From: Flavobacteriales bacterium
Lineage (GTDB): Bacteria; Bacteroidota; Bacteroidia; Flavobacteriales_C; GCA-002722245
DNA length: 64,000 nucleotides
Direction of reading: 5' to 3'
Assembly: GCA_002722245.1 (NCBI GenBank)
Contig: PBLA01000019.1
Span: forward strand, 1-64,000
A model generated the notes under the pieces. That model searched no databases. It worked only from the letters and a program-made list of their open reading frames with translations, and had not been told where the DNA came from. A program made the position numbers and the translations under genes. Of this stretch, positions 34,234 to 43,528 are shown piece after piece. Every line of letters begins with the position of its first letter. The stretch's first letter is position 1.

Positions 34234-35115
34234 ATGATCCATCAATTGGAAAACGAATATATATCTGTAAAAATCAACCAGTTAGGCGCCGAATTATGCA
34301 GTTACTTTAATAAACAGACCGAACGAGAAATTATTTGGCAAGGAGATCCTAAATTTTGGAAAAGGCATGCCCCTACGCTCTTTCCCATTGTAGGGAAAGT
34401 GGAGAACAATACCTACCGTTTAGGGCAAGATCAATTTTCATTAAGTCAACATGGCTTTGCAAGAGATCAAGACTTCAAAGTACTACACCATTCAAGCCTT
34501 TCTATCACGTTTCAATTAACAAACAACAATCAAACGAAAGAGATTTATCCATTTGAATTTGTCCTAGAAATTCAATTTTCTATTCAGGATAAGGAACTTA
34601 AGGTGCTCTATCGTGTATTTAACCCTTCTGTTGAAAACATCTATTTTTGTCTTGGTGCACACCCAGGTTTTAATTGTCCGTTTGAAAAACATACGTCTTT
34701 CCATGATTATCAATTAAAATTTGAAAAATCAGAAAGTTCGGATCGAATATTACTAACTCCCTCGGGATTTAGAACAGGAGAGCGAGAAGAAAAATGGCTT
34801 TACGGAGATACACTCTCTTTATCTGAAGAATTGTTTCGTGAAGACGCTTTGATATTTGATGATTTGAAAAGCACCTCTTTGTCCATAGAATCACCAAAGT
34901 CAAATGAACGTATTATAGTAACCTGGAACAACTTTCCTCACATGGGAATATGGAAACCGTTAAATAATGCACCTTTTATTTGTATTGAGCCATGGAACGG
35001 AATGGCCGATCAAGCTGAATTGGACAATGATTTTAAGGAGAAATACGGAGTGATTTCTTTAGCCTCACAAAAAAGTTTTGAATGTGCTTATACTATTGAA
35101 AATGTCCAGAAATGA
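34234..35115 (+). CDS. Aldose 1-epimerase family protein (LacX-like)
   Basis: This 293-residue protein has the galactose-mutarotase-like beta-sandwich motifs of the LacX / YeaD-like group: IIWQGDPKFWKRHAPTLFPIVGK, the conserved HGFARD near residue 71, LGAHPGFNCPF near 145 (a catalytic His) and the acid in CIEPWNGMAD near 255. It interconverts anomers of an aldose; the sugar is unknown. It has no signal peptide, so it acts in the cytosol. Its stop overlaps the next start by four bases (ATGA), so it is coupled with the glycosyltransferase downstream. Confidence 0.88.
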   Translation: MIHQLENEYISVKINQLGAELCSYFNKQTEREIIWQGDPKFWKRHAPTLFPIVGKVENNTYRLGQDQFSLSQHGFARDQDFKVLHHSSLSITFQLTNNNQTKEIYPFEFVLEIQFSIQDKELKVLYRVFNPSVENIYFCLGAHPGFNCPFEKHTSFHDYQLKFEKSESSDRILLTPSGFRTGEREEKWLYGDTLSLSEELFREDALIFDDLKSTSLSIESPKSNERIIVTWNNFPHMGIWKPLNNAPFICIEPWNGMADQAELDNDFKEKYGVISLASQKSFECAYTIENVQK

Positions 35116-36236
35116 TCCTCATCGTTGATTCATTTTTTACAGGTTCACATCAGTATTGGGGAAAAGAACTAAAAAAACGTCTTCCTTTTGAAGTGGAACT
35201 TCTCACATTAAGTGGAAAGTTTTGGAAATGGCGCATGGAAGCCGGAGCGATTGAATTGGCTGAAAAATTCAAAAAATTGAACAAAAAGCCCAATTGTATC
35301 ATTGCAACCGACATGGTAAATATCCCTCTGTTTTATGCCTATGCAGGAATTACAATAGACCGAATACCATGTATAATGTATTTTCATGAAAATCAATTCT
35401 CTTATCCTTTGAGTAAAAAAGACACCGACATAAAAGAGGGAAGAGACAATCACTATGGATTTATCAATTTGTCCTCAGCTTTATTTACTAAAAACTTGGT
35501 TTTTAACTCCCTATTTAATCAAAAATCGTTCTTTGATGGATGCCTCAAGCTGTTTAAAAAGCTTCCTAATCACAAATTAAAAAATGATTTTGATCGGTTA
35601 AAAAGCCGGATCATATATCCCGGAATAGAAAGTAACCCAATCGTTAAAGAGAGTAAGAATAAGCCCAAAATGCATACAATTCTTTGGAATCACCGCTGGG
35701 AACATGATAAAAATCCTGATTTATTTCTAAAAGGAATCACCGCGCTTCAAAAGAAAAAGATTCCATTCAAACTAATCATAACGGGTAAAGGAACCGAGAA
35801 AAACGAAGTTAAACGCATCATTAATGCTCAGTTTCATAACGAATTAATTCACTGTGGATATTGTGAAAACAAAAATGAATATCTCACCTTACTTCAACAA
35901 GCCACGCTATTGCCCGTTACATCAAAACATGATTTCTTTGGCATAAGTGTAGCAGAAGCTATGGATGCAGGATGCTTTGCAATTTTACCAAATCATCAAG
36001 CCTATCCTGAACATTTAGAAAACAACTTCAAATCAGGTGTGTTATATGATTATCCTGAGGGATTTTATGAAGCGCTGATACAATCTGTTGGAAATGATGT
36101 TGTTTCTGCCACATCAACCTCGTCATTTTATTGGGAAGCCATCATTGCTGAATGGACGGAGCTTTTACAAACTATTGAACAAGCTCATTCGTCATCCTTA
36201 ACAATTGATACTCATACACCTTACAAACGTATTTGA
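35112..36236 (+). CDS. DUF3524/QTMAN-type glycosyltransferase (GT4-like)
   Basis: This 374-residue protein has the N-terminal signature of the tRNA-queuosine alpha-mannosyltransferase domain (formerly DUF3524): DSFFTGSHQYWGKEL at 5-19, SGKFWKWRMEAGA near 36-48, ATDMVNIPLF near 65 and MYFHENQFSYPL near 90. A GT4-type C-terminal half follows, with IITGKG and a DFFGISVAEAMDAGCF donor-binding motif. The animal relative (QTMAN/GTDC1) mannosylates queuosine at position 34 of tRNA-Asp. Whether bacterial members do the same is not established. It overlaps the epimerase gene by four bases. Its 3' end overlaps the converging TolC-like gene by 65 bases. Confidence 0.8.
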   Translation: MILIVDSFFTGSHQYWGKELKKRLPFEVELLTLSGKFWKWRMEAGAIELAEKFKKLNKKPNCIIATDMVNIPLFYAYAGITIDRIPCIMYFHENQFSYPLSKKDTDIKEGRDNHYGFINLSSALFTKNLVFNSLFNQKSFFDGCLKLFKKLPNHKLKNDFDRLKSRIIYPGIESNPIVKESKNKPKMHTILWNHRWEHDKNPDLFLKGITALQKKKIPFKLIITGKGTEKNEVKRIINAQFHNELIHCGYCENKNEYLTLLQQATLLPVTSKHDFFGISVAEAMDAGCFAILPNHQAYPEHLENNFKSGVLYDYPEGFYEALIQSVGNDVVSATSTSSFYWEAIIAEWTELLQTIEQAHSSSLTIDTHTPYKRI

Positions 36237-37473
36237 AATTATTCAATTTGTTTTGAATTTGAAGAAGGTTTAGCTGAGCTTGACGAAATTGAATACTAGT
36301 AAGTGTACCGTTTTCATAGAGTGCCTTTGATTTATCAAGATTCAATTTTGCCACCGCTATGTTTTGCTTTTCTAATTGAATAAGCTGAAGATGTTGTTGA
36401 ATGGCATCGTGATAATTTTGTGCTTCTTTTTCAATATTTAAGAGTGTTTGCTGTTGCTTCGTAGTATTTACTTGAATATTTATTTTAGCCTGTTCAATCG
36501 CCTTTCTTTTTTTCATACCATCAAACAAATTCCAAGAAAGGCTCACCCCTCCTGTATATCCTAAAGAAGAACTCGACTTAAAAACACCTACATCACTCGC
36601 TGAACCAGCATAACCATAATCCATGTTGGCTACTATGGTTGGCATAAAACGTGAACTTACTATTTCTTTATCCAATTCTAATTTGGTCAATTGGATGTTT
36701 GAAAGGAGAATTGAAGTATTATTTGCTTTTGCTTTTTCAATATAAACCTCTACATCCTCAAGTTTAGGCAGATCCAATTCTAGCGCAACACTAAAATCAA
36801 TTGAAATTTTTCGCCCTAAAAGAAAATTTAATTCGTTTTTCGCTGTGCGAAGGTTAAGCTGAGTACTTACATAATTTGCGCTATCATTATTGAAATCAAC
36901 CTGGGCATTAAACACTTCTATTTTTCCAATATTTCCATATTCATAATTGGTATTCAAACGATTTAATCGAGCTTTTGAAAGAGTCAGGGATTCTTGTATT
37001 AAGTTAAGCTGATTGGATAATCTTGCCACTTCATAATATCGATTAACCAACTGAATAAGGGTACTTTCAATGGTTATTTTGGTTTGAATGTCCGACACAT
37101 CTCCTGTCATTTTTAACTGCTCATAAGCTTTTAAACGCTCACCTCCATTGAAGAGAATGTATCGAGCACTTATTTTTGCCGATTGATTACTTTGAGCCGC
37201 TTCTTGATTCACAATAGAAGGTATGGATGCTAAATGAAAGGCTTGATCAGTAATGGAATAGGTATAATTCCCTCCTGCGTTTGCATCAACTGTGGGTAGT
37301 AGACCTACAGCTCCAGAGTGAATACCCGTTTTCGTGTATTCTGATTCCTGTTTAGCAACAATAACACCATGATTATTAGCAAGAGCAATACGAACAGCCT
37401 CTTGAAGTTGAAGCTCTTGAGCACTTAACCCTTTAATAATTAATAAACCTAAAATAAGGAGCTTTTTGGCCAT
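36172..37473 (-). CDS. TolC-like outer membrane efflux channel
   Basis: This 433-residue protein has a signal peptide ending at about residue 18 (GLSAQ). The two TolC repeats follow: about 25-215, with LQEAVRIALANNHGVIVAKQE at the start and NVQ-type pore strands, and about 225-425, with SLSWNLFDGMKKRKAIEQAKI and long coiled helices. It forms the outer-membrane exit duct of the tripartite RND pump encoded just upstream (three bases after the pump stop). It is the third gene of the operon adaptor-pump-channel. The last 65 bases overlap the converging glycosyltransferase gene, so the two 3' ends are antisense to each other. Confidence 0.92.
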   Translation of the reverse strand: MAKKLLILGLLIIKGLSAQELQLQEAVRIALANNHGVIVAKQESEYTKTGIHSGAVGLLPTVDANAGGNYTYSITDQAFHLASIPSIVNQEAAQSNQSAKISARYILFNGGERLKAYEQLKMTGDVSDIQTKITIESTLIQLVNRYYEVARLSNQLNLIQESLTLSKARLNRLNTNYEYGNIGKIEVFNAQVDFNNDSANYVSTQLNLRTAKNELNFLLGRKISIDFSVALELDLPKLEDVEVYIEKAKANNTSILLSNIQLTKLELDKEIVSSRFMPTIVANMDYGYAGSASDVGVFKSSSSLGYTGGVSLSWNLFDGMKKRKAIEQAKINIQVNTTKQQQTLLNIEKEAQNYHDAIQQHLQLIQLEKQNIAVAKLNLDKSKALYENGTLTSIQFRQAQLNLLQIQNKLNNFKYVCKVYEYQLLRMTNELVQ

Positions 37474-37476
37474 ATT

Positions 37477-40400
37477 TTAAAATTTGTTTTTTGAAACATC
37501 TGAATTTGAATCATCAATCATACGCTCATATTTCAGTTCTTTAAAAGCCGGTTCTACTTCCTTATCTTTTCGATAAACTTTTCCTGTTACCAGCCAAGAA
37601 AGCACTTTGTTTATCTGGTTTAATACCAAAAGAACAGATGGTAAAAACACCAAGGTTAAAAACGTAGCCATAATTAACCCATAGGCTATTGCGATAGCCA
37701 TTGGAATAAGAAACTGTGCCTGCATACTTTTCTCAAATATAAGTGGGGCAAGTCCTGCAATTGTGGTAATTGACGTAAGTAATATCGGACGAAATCTTGA
37801 TATCGCTGCTTTTTTTAATGCAGGTACATATTCCATTCCCTTTTTAATATTAATATTTAGCGCGCTAATTAAAACCAAAGCATCATTCACCATAATTCCA
37901 ATAAGGGCAATCATTCCAAAAATAGAAAACAAACTCATTTGGTAACCATGTATGAAATGCCCCCAAATTACACCTGCAAAACCAAAAAGCGAGGTTAAGA
38001 AAACGGCAAAAGCTTGGGTAAATGAACGAAAAGTCATGGTTACTGTAATAAACATAAAGAGGAGAAAAATCCACCCTCTTTCACCAACTGACTTTCCTAC
38101 TTTGGCCATTTCTCTGGCCTGCCCCTCTACTGACTTTCGCACATCAGGGTATTCTAAAAGAAGGGGACCTACAATACTATCGTTCACAAACCGCAATAAA
38201 TCACTTGAACTAGACCCCTCAACGTCTAATAAATCGGCCTCTACCTTAACCATTCTTTTCCCGTCCAAATGCTCATATTTAACAACCCCTCGCGTTTGCT
38301 CAAATGTTACCAAATCTTTGGCTAAATAATCTCGCCCTCGAATCCTCAATGTCTTGTTTTCTAAATCTCCAATAGAGTTTCTGTTGCTCTTGTCATACCT
38401 TACCCAAACTTTAACCTCATCCAATCCCCGTTGTAATCGTTGAACTTCATATCCATAAAACCCATTTCGTACTTCGGCAATAATTTCTTGATAACTCATG
38501 CCCAAGGAATAGGCTTTATCTTTTAGTTTTATATTTAACTCAAGCATTCCTTTTTGATCGGAGGATTCAATATTTTTTAAGCTTCCCATGTCTTTCATTC
38601 CTGCCATAACCTTCATTTTAAACTCATCTAAAATGGCGTTATCATTGGAATAAAGAGCAACCGAAATGGGTCGTCCGAATGGACCTCCATCTTTGGCTGT
38701 TAATTTATCTGCGTTGGGTATTTGCCCTACTTTTTTAAGAATCGCTGAACTTATTTGAGAAGAGGTTATAGAACGAACCTCACTTCGCGTTAAATTAACA
38801 CTGAGCATTGCCTGGTGAGTTCCAACACCTAATGTTTTTTCTACCGTTTCTACCACACCTTCTCCTGTAGCGTGTTCCAACGAATCATTATAAGCCCATA
38901 CAGCCTTATACACTTTATCAATATACTGCTCAGTAATAGCTTCATTTGTCCCTGCAGCCATTTCTAATGTAATTCTGAAATTATCGGCATAAATTGGGGG
39001 GAAAAAAGAGAATTTTTGATGCTTAAAAGGAAGCATTGAAACGGCCAATATCAAGAAACCTAAAGAGGAAACAATAACAAACATTGTATTGCGTAAAGAG
39101 AAATTGATAATTGGCATGTATATTTTCGTTTTAGCCGCATCCAATACTCGGGTAAACCAGCTAATTAGTTTAACCATTTTCCCTTGTTTCCCTTTTGATG
39201 TTAAGGCTTTGGAGTGAGCAACATGGGCGGGAAGTATCAGTGCACCCTCCACCAGCGACACCACCAAAGTAGCGACAACTACAAACCCCATATCCACAAA
39301 GAAATCGCCCATTATACCATCAATCACAAAAAATACAGAGAAGGCAATTACTGTGGTTAAAATGGCAGAAAAAACAGCTGGTAAAACTTCGAGTGTACCG
39401 TCAATTGCTGCCTGAACTGGAGTTTTACCTCTTTCCCAATGCTGGTAAATGTTTTCTGCGATAACAATTCCATCATCAACTAATATTCCTATCACAATAA
39501 TCATCCCAAAAAGAGAAATAACGTTGATGGAAACTCCAGCTCCATTTGCTAGGATAAACATACCTCCAAATGCTACAGGAATAGCCATTGCAACCCATAT
39601 TGCAAGTCGAGGATGAAGAAACATGGAAAGAAAAAGGAATACCAAAAAGAATCCTAAAATCCCATTATTAACCAACAAGTTTATCCGCTCTACTAATATC
39701 TTGGAGCTATCCCTTGTGATTTCAGTTTTAATTTTAGGGTGGCTCTGCTCAAAATCCTGAAGTAATTCTTTCACCCGTTCCACAATACTTTTGAGATCCT
39801 CATTGAGGGTGTAGGATATTTTAACCAAAACCGAGGGAACGCCATTCACATAGCGTTCAGCGGGTTTATCTACCCAACCATCTTTAATCTCTGCAACATC
39901 CTTCAATCGAACGATGTTTCCATTTGGCATTGCCTTTATTACCACATTTTCAAATGCCTCACCTGTGTATTTCTTATTTTTCGCACGTATAAGAATATTT
40001 TCTTGTGGGGTTAATAGCTCTCCTCCTGTGACCTCAATATTATCTCGCTTCACAGCCATAGCAACGTCTTGGATGGAAATGGCAAACTTTTTTAACAAAT
40101 GCTCATTTACTTTAATTTCAATTTCTTCATCCGGAAACCCCAAGATATCAACTTGAGAGATCAGCTCATCCTCCTGCAATATAATTTCCCAACCTCGTGC
40201 AATATGCTTTAGCTCTTTAACTGACAAATCTCCACTTAAAGCAATTGAAATAGCATGTTGTGGGGGTTCACGCTTGGCAACAGATACAGGCTCCATTCCC
40301 GATGGAAAAGAGTTAATCCCATCCACCGCATTTTTTACATCTTGAATCACAACATCTGTACTGTACTTGGAATTCACTTCAACATTCACCATTCCAAGGT

Positions 40401-40662
40401 TTTCAGAGGATGTGGATGTTACACGCTCTATCCCGTTTACCCCTTCTAATCGATCTTCAATTTTTAAAACAATACCTTCCTCAATTTCTGCAGGAGATGC
40501 ACCAGGGTAAACTGCTCTTACCTGAATAAGGGTTGATTCTCGCTCTGGAAAAAATGTGGTTCTGAGCGATTTCATCCCTACCCACCCCATCCAAATGAGT
40601 AAAATCATCAAAATGTTTCCTGCAATTGGGTATTTAATAAAATAGGATATTAGTTTTCTCAT
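37477..40662 (-). CDS. RND efflux pump inner-membrane subunit (AcrB/HAE1 family)
   Basis: This 1061-residue protein has twelve predicted transmembrane helices in the usual 1 + 5 + 1 + 5 pattern and two large periplasmic loops. The family signatures are RTTFFPERESTLIQVRAVYPGASPAEIEEGI near the start and the proton-relay pair in VIGILVDDGIVIAENIYQHWERG in helix 4. The late repeat GMIALIGIMVNDALVLISALN and AAISRFRPILLTSITTIAGLAPL are also present. It exports hydrophobic or amphipathic compounds through the TolC-like protein, using the proton gradient. The substrate cannot be told from sequence. It lies 56 bases after the adaptor gene. Confidence 0.94.
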   Translation of the reverse strand: MRKLISYFIKYPIAGNILMILLIWMGWVGMKSLRTTFFPERESTLIQVRAVYPGASPAEIEEGIVLKIEDRLEGVNGIERVTSTSSENLGMVNVEVNSKYSTDVVIQDVKNAVDGINSFPSGMEPVSVAKREPPQHAISIALSGDLSVKELKHIARGWEIILQEDELISQVDILGFPDEEIEIKVNEHLLKKFAISIQDVAMAVKRDNIEVTGGELLTPQENILIRAKNKKYTGEAFENVVIKAMPNGNIVRLKDVAEIKDGWVDKPAERYVNGVPSVLVKISYTLNEDLKSIVERVKELLQDFEQSHPKIKTEITRDSSKILVERINLLVNNGILGFFLVFLFLSMFLHPRLAIWVAMAIPVAFGGMFILANGAGVSINVISLFGMIIVIGILVDDGIVIAENIYQHWERGKTPVQAAIDGTLEVLPAVFSAILTTVIAFSVFFVIDGIMGDFFVDMGFVVVATLVVSLVEGALILPAHVAHSKALTSKGKQGKMVKLISWFTRVLDAAKTKIYMPIINFSLRNTMFVIVSSLGFLILAVSMLPFKHQKFSFFPPIYADNFRITLEMAAGTNEAITEQYIDKVYKAVWAYNDSLEHATGEGVVETVEKTLGVGTHQAMLSVNLTRSEVRSITSSQISSAILKKVGQIPNADKLTAKDGGPFGRPISVALYSNDNAILDEFKMKVMAGMKDMGSLKNIESSDQKGMLELNIKLKDKAYSLGMSYQEIIAEVRNGFYGYEVQRLQRGLDEVKVWVRYDKSNRNSIGDLENKTLRIRGRDYLAKDLVTFEQTRGVVKYEHLDGKRMVKVEADLLDVEGSSSSDLLRFVNDSIVGPLLLEYPDVRKSVEGQAREMAKVGKSVGERGWIFLLFMFITVTMTFRSFTQAFAVFLTSLFGFAGVIWGHFIHGYQMSLFSIFGMIALIGIMVNDALVLISALNINIKKGMEYVPALKKAAISRFRPILLTSITTIAGLAPLIFEKSMQAQFLIPMAIAIAYGLIMATFLTLVFLPSVLLVLNQINKVLSWLVTGKVYRKDKEVEPAFKELKYERMIDDSNSDVSKNKF

Positions 40663-40718
40663 CTCATCCGTATACTGGCGCGTTCATTTTAAAACAGTTC
40701 AAGACTCATTCGTTGAGT

Positions 40719-41822
40719 CTAATTGGACATTGAAACCTTCATGCCTTCATAAAGTCCTTTCATATTATCGGCTATATATTGATCACCGTTTGCCAAACCT
40801 GTCACGATTGCTTTGGCTTGGTTGATGTACAGCACATTAATTTTCTTATGCGTTACAACCTGATTTTCAACGATATAAACACCTCCATTCTTAATTAACT
40901 TTCTGTTTATTTGAGTAGCATTTTTAAAGGTAGCACCACTAGCAACTCCGTGGAGAAACATTCCCTCCTTCAACGATCTGCCTTGAGCCTTGATGAATAT
41001 CTTAACCATTTGAGAAGAAGGATCTAGTGAGGAATTAATTCGACTTACAACTCCTTGCCAAGACATATTCAAATCATCTGAATGTAAATTAACCTTACTG
41101 CCTTTTTGAATAAATTGTAAATCACTTAAACTAATTTCCGTTTCCAGTTCAAAAGATGCTGGATTTATAAATTCTCCAATCTTTTGTCCTGGTCGAACTA
41201 ATGTGCCTTTTTTGAGGGTTGTGTTCGTTAGCACTCCGTTAAAAGGAGCATAAATACAAAACTTTGAGAGTTTATCCTCTTGTCCCTGTATGGAATAAAA
41301 GGTATTCAATATGCCTTTCCCTGCCATAAAACGCTTTAATTTCTCATTTTTAAACTCAGGTAACTCAGGCAATTGATCATGCACATCAATCGTGTTTAAA
41401 AAGCCTTCCCAATCTTTTGCTTCACTGGGATAATCCATTTTTAAATCACCCATCACGCCAGCAACTTGTGTCATTAACTGCGATTTCACTGCTTTAAGAT
41501 TGTTGCTAAATTCTGTCGCGTTTAATTGAACCAAGACACTTCCTTTAGAAAAGGTATTCCCCTGTTTGAAATTATCCGTTAATAATACACCTCCAACTTC
41601 TGTAAAAACATCAATTTTGTCCTCAGCCGATAATTTACCTGAAAATCTCACTTCAGCCTTATGATCACCCAATTCAACCGTTGACACTTTCACAAGCCGA
41701 TGACTCTCTATAACCTCAGTGCGCTCTTCAATCGGTTTTAATTTCCATGAGATAAACACACCCAGAGCAGAGATAAAAATGGACAATAGAATCAGAATTA
41801 TTTTTCTACTTTGATTATTCAT
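40719..41822 (-). CDS. RND efflux periplasmic adaptor (membrane fusion protein)
   Basis: This 367-residue protein has an N-terminal signal-anchor (ILILLSIFISALGVFISW). The barrel-sandwich hybrid halves flank a short hairpin: KVSTVELGDHKAEVRFSGKL with DVFTEVGGVLLTDNFKQGNTFSKGSVLVQL, and KFCIYAPFNGVLTNTTLKKGTLVRPGQKIGEF. A beta-barrel with SSLDPSSQMVKIFIKAQGRSLKEGMFL follows. It joins the inner-membrane pump to the outer-membrane channel. It is the first gene of the three-gene efflux operon. No regulator gene (TetR or AcrR type) lies beside it. Confidence 0.92.
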   Translation of the reverse strand: MNNQSRKIILILLSIFISALGVFISWKLKPIEERTEVIESHRLVKVSTVELGDHKAEVRFSGKLSAEDKIDVFTEVGGVLLTDNFKQGNTFSKGSVLVQLNATEFSNNLKAVKSQLMTQVAGVMGDLKMDYPSEAKDWEGFLNTIDVHDQLPELPEFKNEKLKRFMAGKGILNTFYSIQGQEDKLSKFCIYAPFNGVLTNTTLKKGTLVRPGQKIGEFINPASFELETEISLSDLQFIQKGSKVNLHSDDLNMSWQGVVSRINSSLDPSSQMVKIFIKAQGRSLKEGMFLHGVASGATFKNATQINRKLIKNGGVYIVENQVVTHKKINVLYINQAKAIVTGLANGDQYIADNMKGLYEGMKVSMSN

Positions 41823-42136
41823 ACGTATGTTTTTAATATCCCCAATAATTCAATGTTTAAGGGGCATAATTTAAACCTTTTGGGATTTCAAATTACGAAA
41901 ATTTCCTTCAAAAATTACAGTGAAAAACCATCGGATTATTTACCGAAAATAAAGATTCTTTGGCTAGCATTTAAATTTTAATTCAATGAAATGATGAAAG
42001 GCTTTAATGAATTGATGAGTGGGTAAAAAAGGTCATAAAATCATGGATTTACATTCTGGTTTGAGCAAATGGATAGAAACTAATTCAGATAATGAAAAGC
42101 AACAGGTTTGATTGACATGTTCAACTCAAAGTGATT
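41823..42136. other. Intergenic region upstream of the efflux operon
   Basis: This 314-base gap separates the start of the adaptor gene from the 3' end of the coiled-coil gene. It is AT-rich and should hold the efflux operon promoter on the minus strand. I see no clear operator palindrome and no gene. Confidence 0.5.
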
Positions 42137-43447
42137 TCAACTCCCCAAAAGTTCTTTTCTTAATTTATCTAATTCATTTTGACGACGTTTTTCGCGTTCC
42201 TCTGCTTCTTCTAACTCTCTTTTTTTAAGTTCTTCCAGTAATTGTTCTGCTTTTCGAGCTTCCTCTTCTGCTTTTTTCAATTCTTCTTCAAACCTAGCGA
42301 CCATTTGGGCTTCCTCTTTAAGTCGTCGTTCTTCTGCCAGTCGTTGTTCCTCTTCTTTTCGTTTGCGCTCAGCCTCTTTTCGTTCAGCCTCCTTTCTTTT
42401 GCGCTCTTCCTCTGCTTTTTTCTTTGCTTCGAATTCTGCTCTTCTCTTTTCCTCCTCTGCTCTTTGCTTTGCTTTGAACGCATCGATTTCCTTTCGTCTT
42501 TTTTGCTCTTCTACTAATTTTTTAAGCTCCTCTTTGAATCGTTCCTCTTCTGATTTTCGACGCTCCTTTGTTTCTTTTTGAAAGTTCTCTAATGCCTTGT
42601 TGGCTTCATCTTGTTTTTTAAGCACCTGATCTAGCTTATTGGTTAACTCTTCATTTTTTGTTTGTAAGTTATCCTTGTGTGTTTCCTCTGCAATTTTCGC
42701 ATTAATCTTTTCTAATTCTTTCTTCTTTCGAGCTAAAAATTCTTCTTCTGTTTCTTTTTTAGAATCATCTAATTGTTTTTGATTCAATTCTTCTTGAATT
42801 TTGATTTTTGTATCATAATAGGCTTTTAATTTCTTTTCTCGTTCTAAAGCTGCCTTTTCCATTTCGGTCATGTTTGCCTCAATAACCTTCACTTGGTCTT
42901 GATAGGCTTTTTCATTTTCTTTCGCTTTTTTCTCTTGCTCAGCCATCTTTCGATTGTGCGCATCTTCCAATGCTTTTAATTTGGCTTCTTGAACTGCCTT
43001 TCGCTTTGCTTTAAGAGCTTCTCGCTTTGCCTCTGCTGCTTGAGCTCTTTCAAGCATTCTTTGCTGCTTGAGCTCTTCCGCATCATTTCGTTCTTTAATT
43101 CTTCGTGCTAATTCTTGTTGACGAAGTTTTTCTCGTGCAATTTCTCTTCGTTTTTTTTCTTGACGTTTTTTGTACTCTTCATTGAGTTTCGTCTCTCTTT
43201 TTAATTGCTTCTTTCGTGCTAATTCGGCTGCGTGCTTTTGTTTTAAAAACGATTTATACTCTGCTTCCTTTTGTTTAATTTCTTTTTCTTTCTCCTTGCG
43301 CTCTTGCTCATATTTCTTTTTAAGCGCTTTTGCAGCTTTTTTAACATCTGAAACATCAGAAGTTTGCGCAAAAGCGGTATTACAATTAAAGGCGATAAAA
43401 AATAGTAAAAGGGGGAACAAAAAATAATTCTTTATTAAAGCACTCAT
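42137..43447 (-). CDS. Exported, extremely charged coiled-coil protein
   Basis: The start at 43447 gives MSALIKNYFLFPLLLFFIAF, a good signal peptide ending near AFAQ; the track adds 17 residues upstream. The product has 436 residues. After residue 35 it is nearly all Lys, Glu, Arg, Ala and Gln in runs such as KKKAEEERKRKEAERKEAER, predicted to be one continuous helix or coiled coil. It resembles TolA-like or IgA-FC-like repeat proteins in composition only. It could be a rigid periplasmic rod or spacer. The composition makes family calls unreliable. The many plus-strand ORFs here are antisense artefacts of this composition. Confidence 0.75.
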   Translation of the reverse strand: MSALIKNYFLFPLLLFFIAFNCNTAFAQTSDVSDVKKAAKALKKKYEQERKEKEKEIKQKEAEYKSFLKQKHAAELARKKQLKRETKLNEEYKKRQEKKRREIAREKLRQQELARRIKERNDAEELKQQRMLERAQAAEAKREALKAKRKAVQEAKLKALEDAHNRKMAEQEKKAKENEKAYQDQVKVIEANMTEMEKAALEREKKLKAYYDTKIKIQEELNQKQLDDSKKETEEEFLARKKKELEKINAKIAEETHKDNLQTKNEELTNKLDQVLKKQDEANKALENFQKETKERRKSEEERFKEELKKLVEEQKRRKEIDAFKAKQRAEEEKRRAEFEAKKKAEEERKRKEAERKEAERKRKEEEQRLAEERRLKEEAQMVARFEEELKKAEEEARKAEQLLEELKKRELEEAEEREKRRQNELDKLRKELLGS

Positions 43448-43528
43448 CGTCAATAGCAAACATTTATAAGTTACACACAATTCAATCTTCCTACGCAAAA
43501 TTTTAGCTTTTGTTATTCGTTAGGCTAC

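Noticed and set aside
42242-42581. Plus-strand ORFs rich in Ser, Phe and Leu
   Set aside because: They are the complement of GAA/AAG/GAG-rich coiled-coil codons and carry no independent signal.
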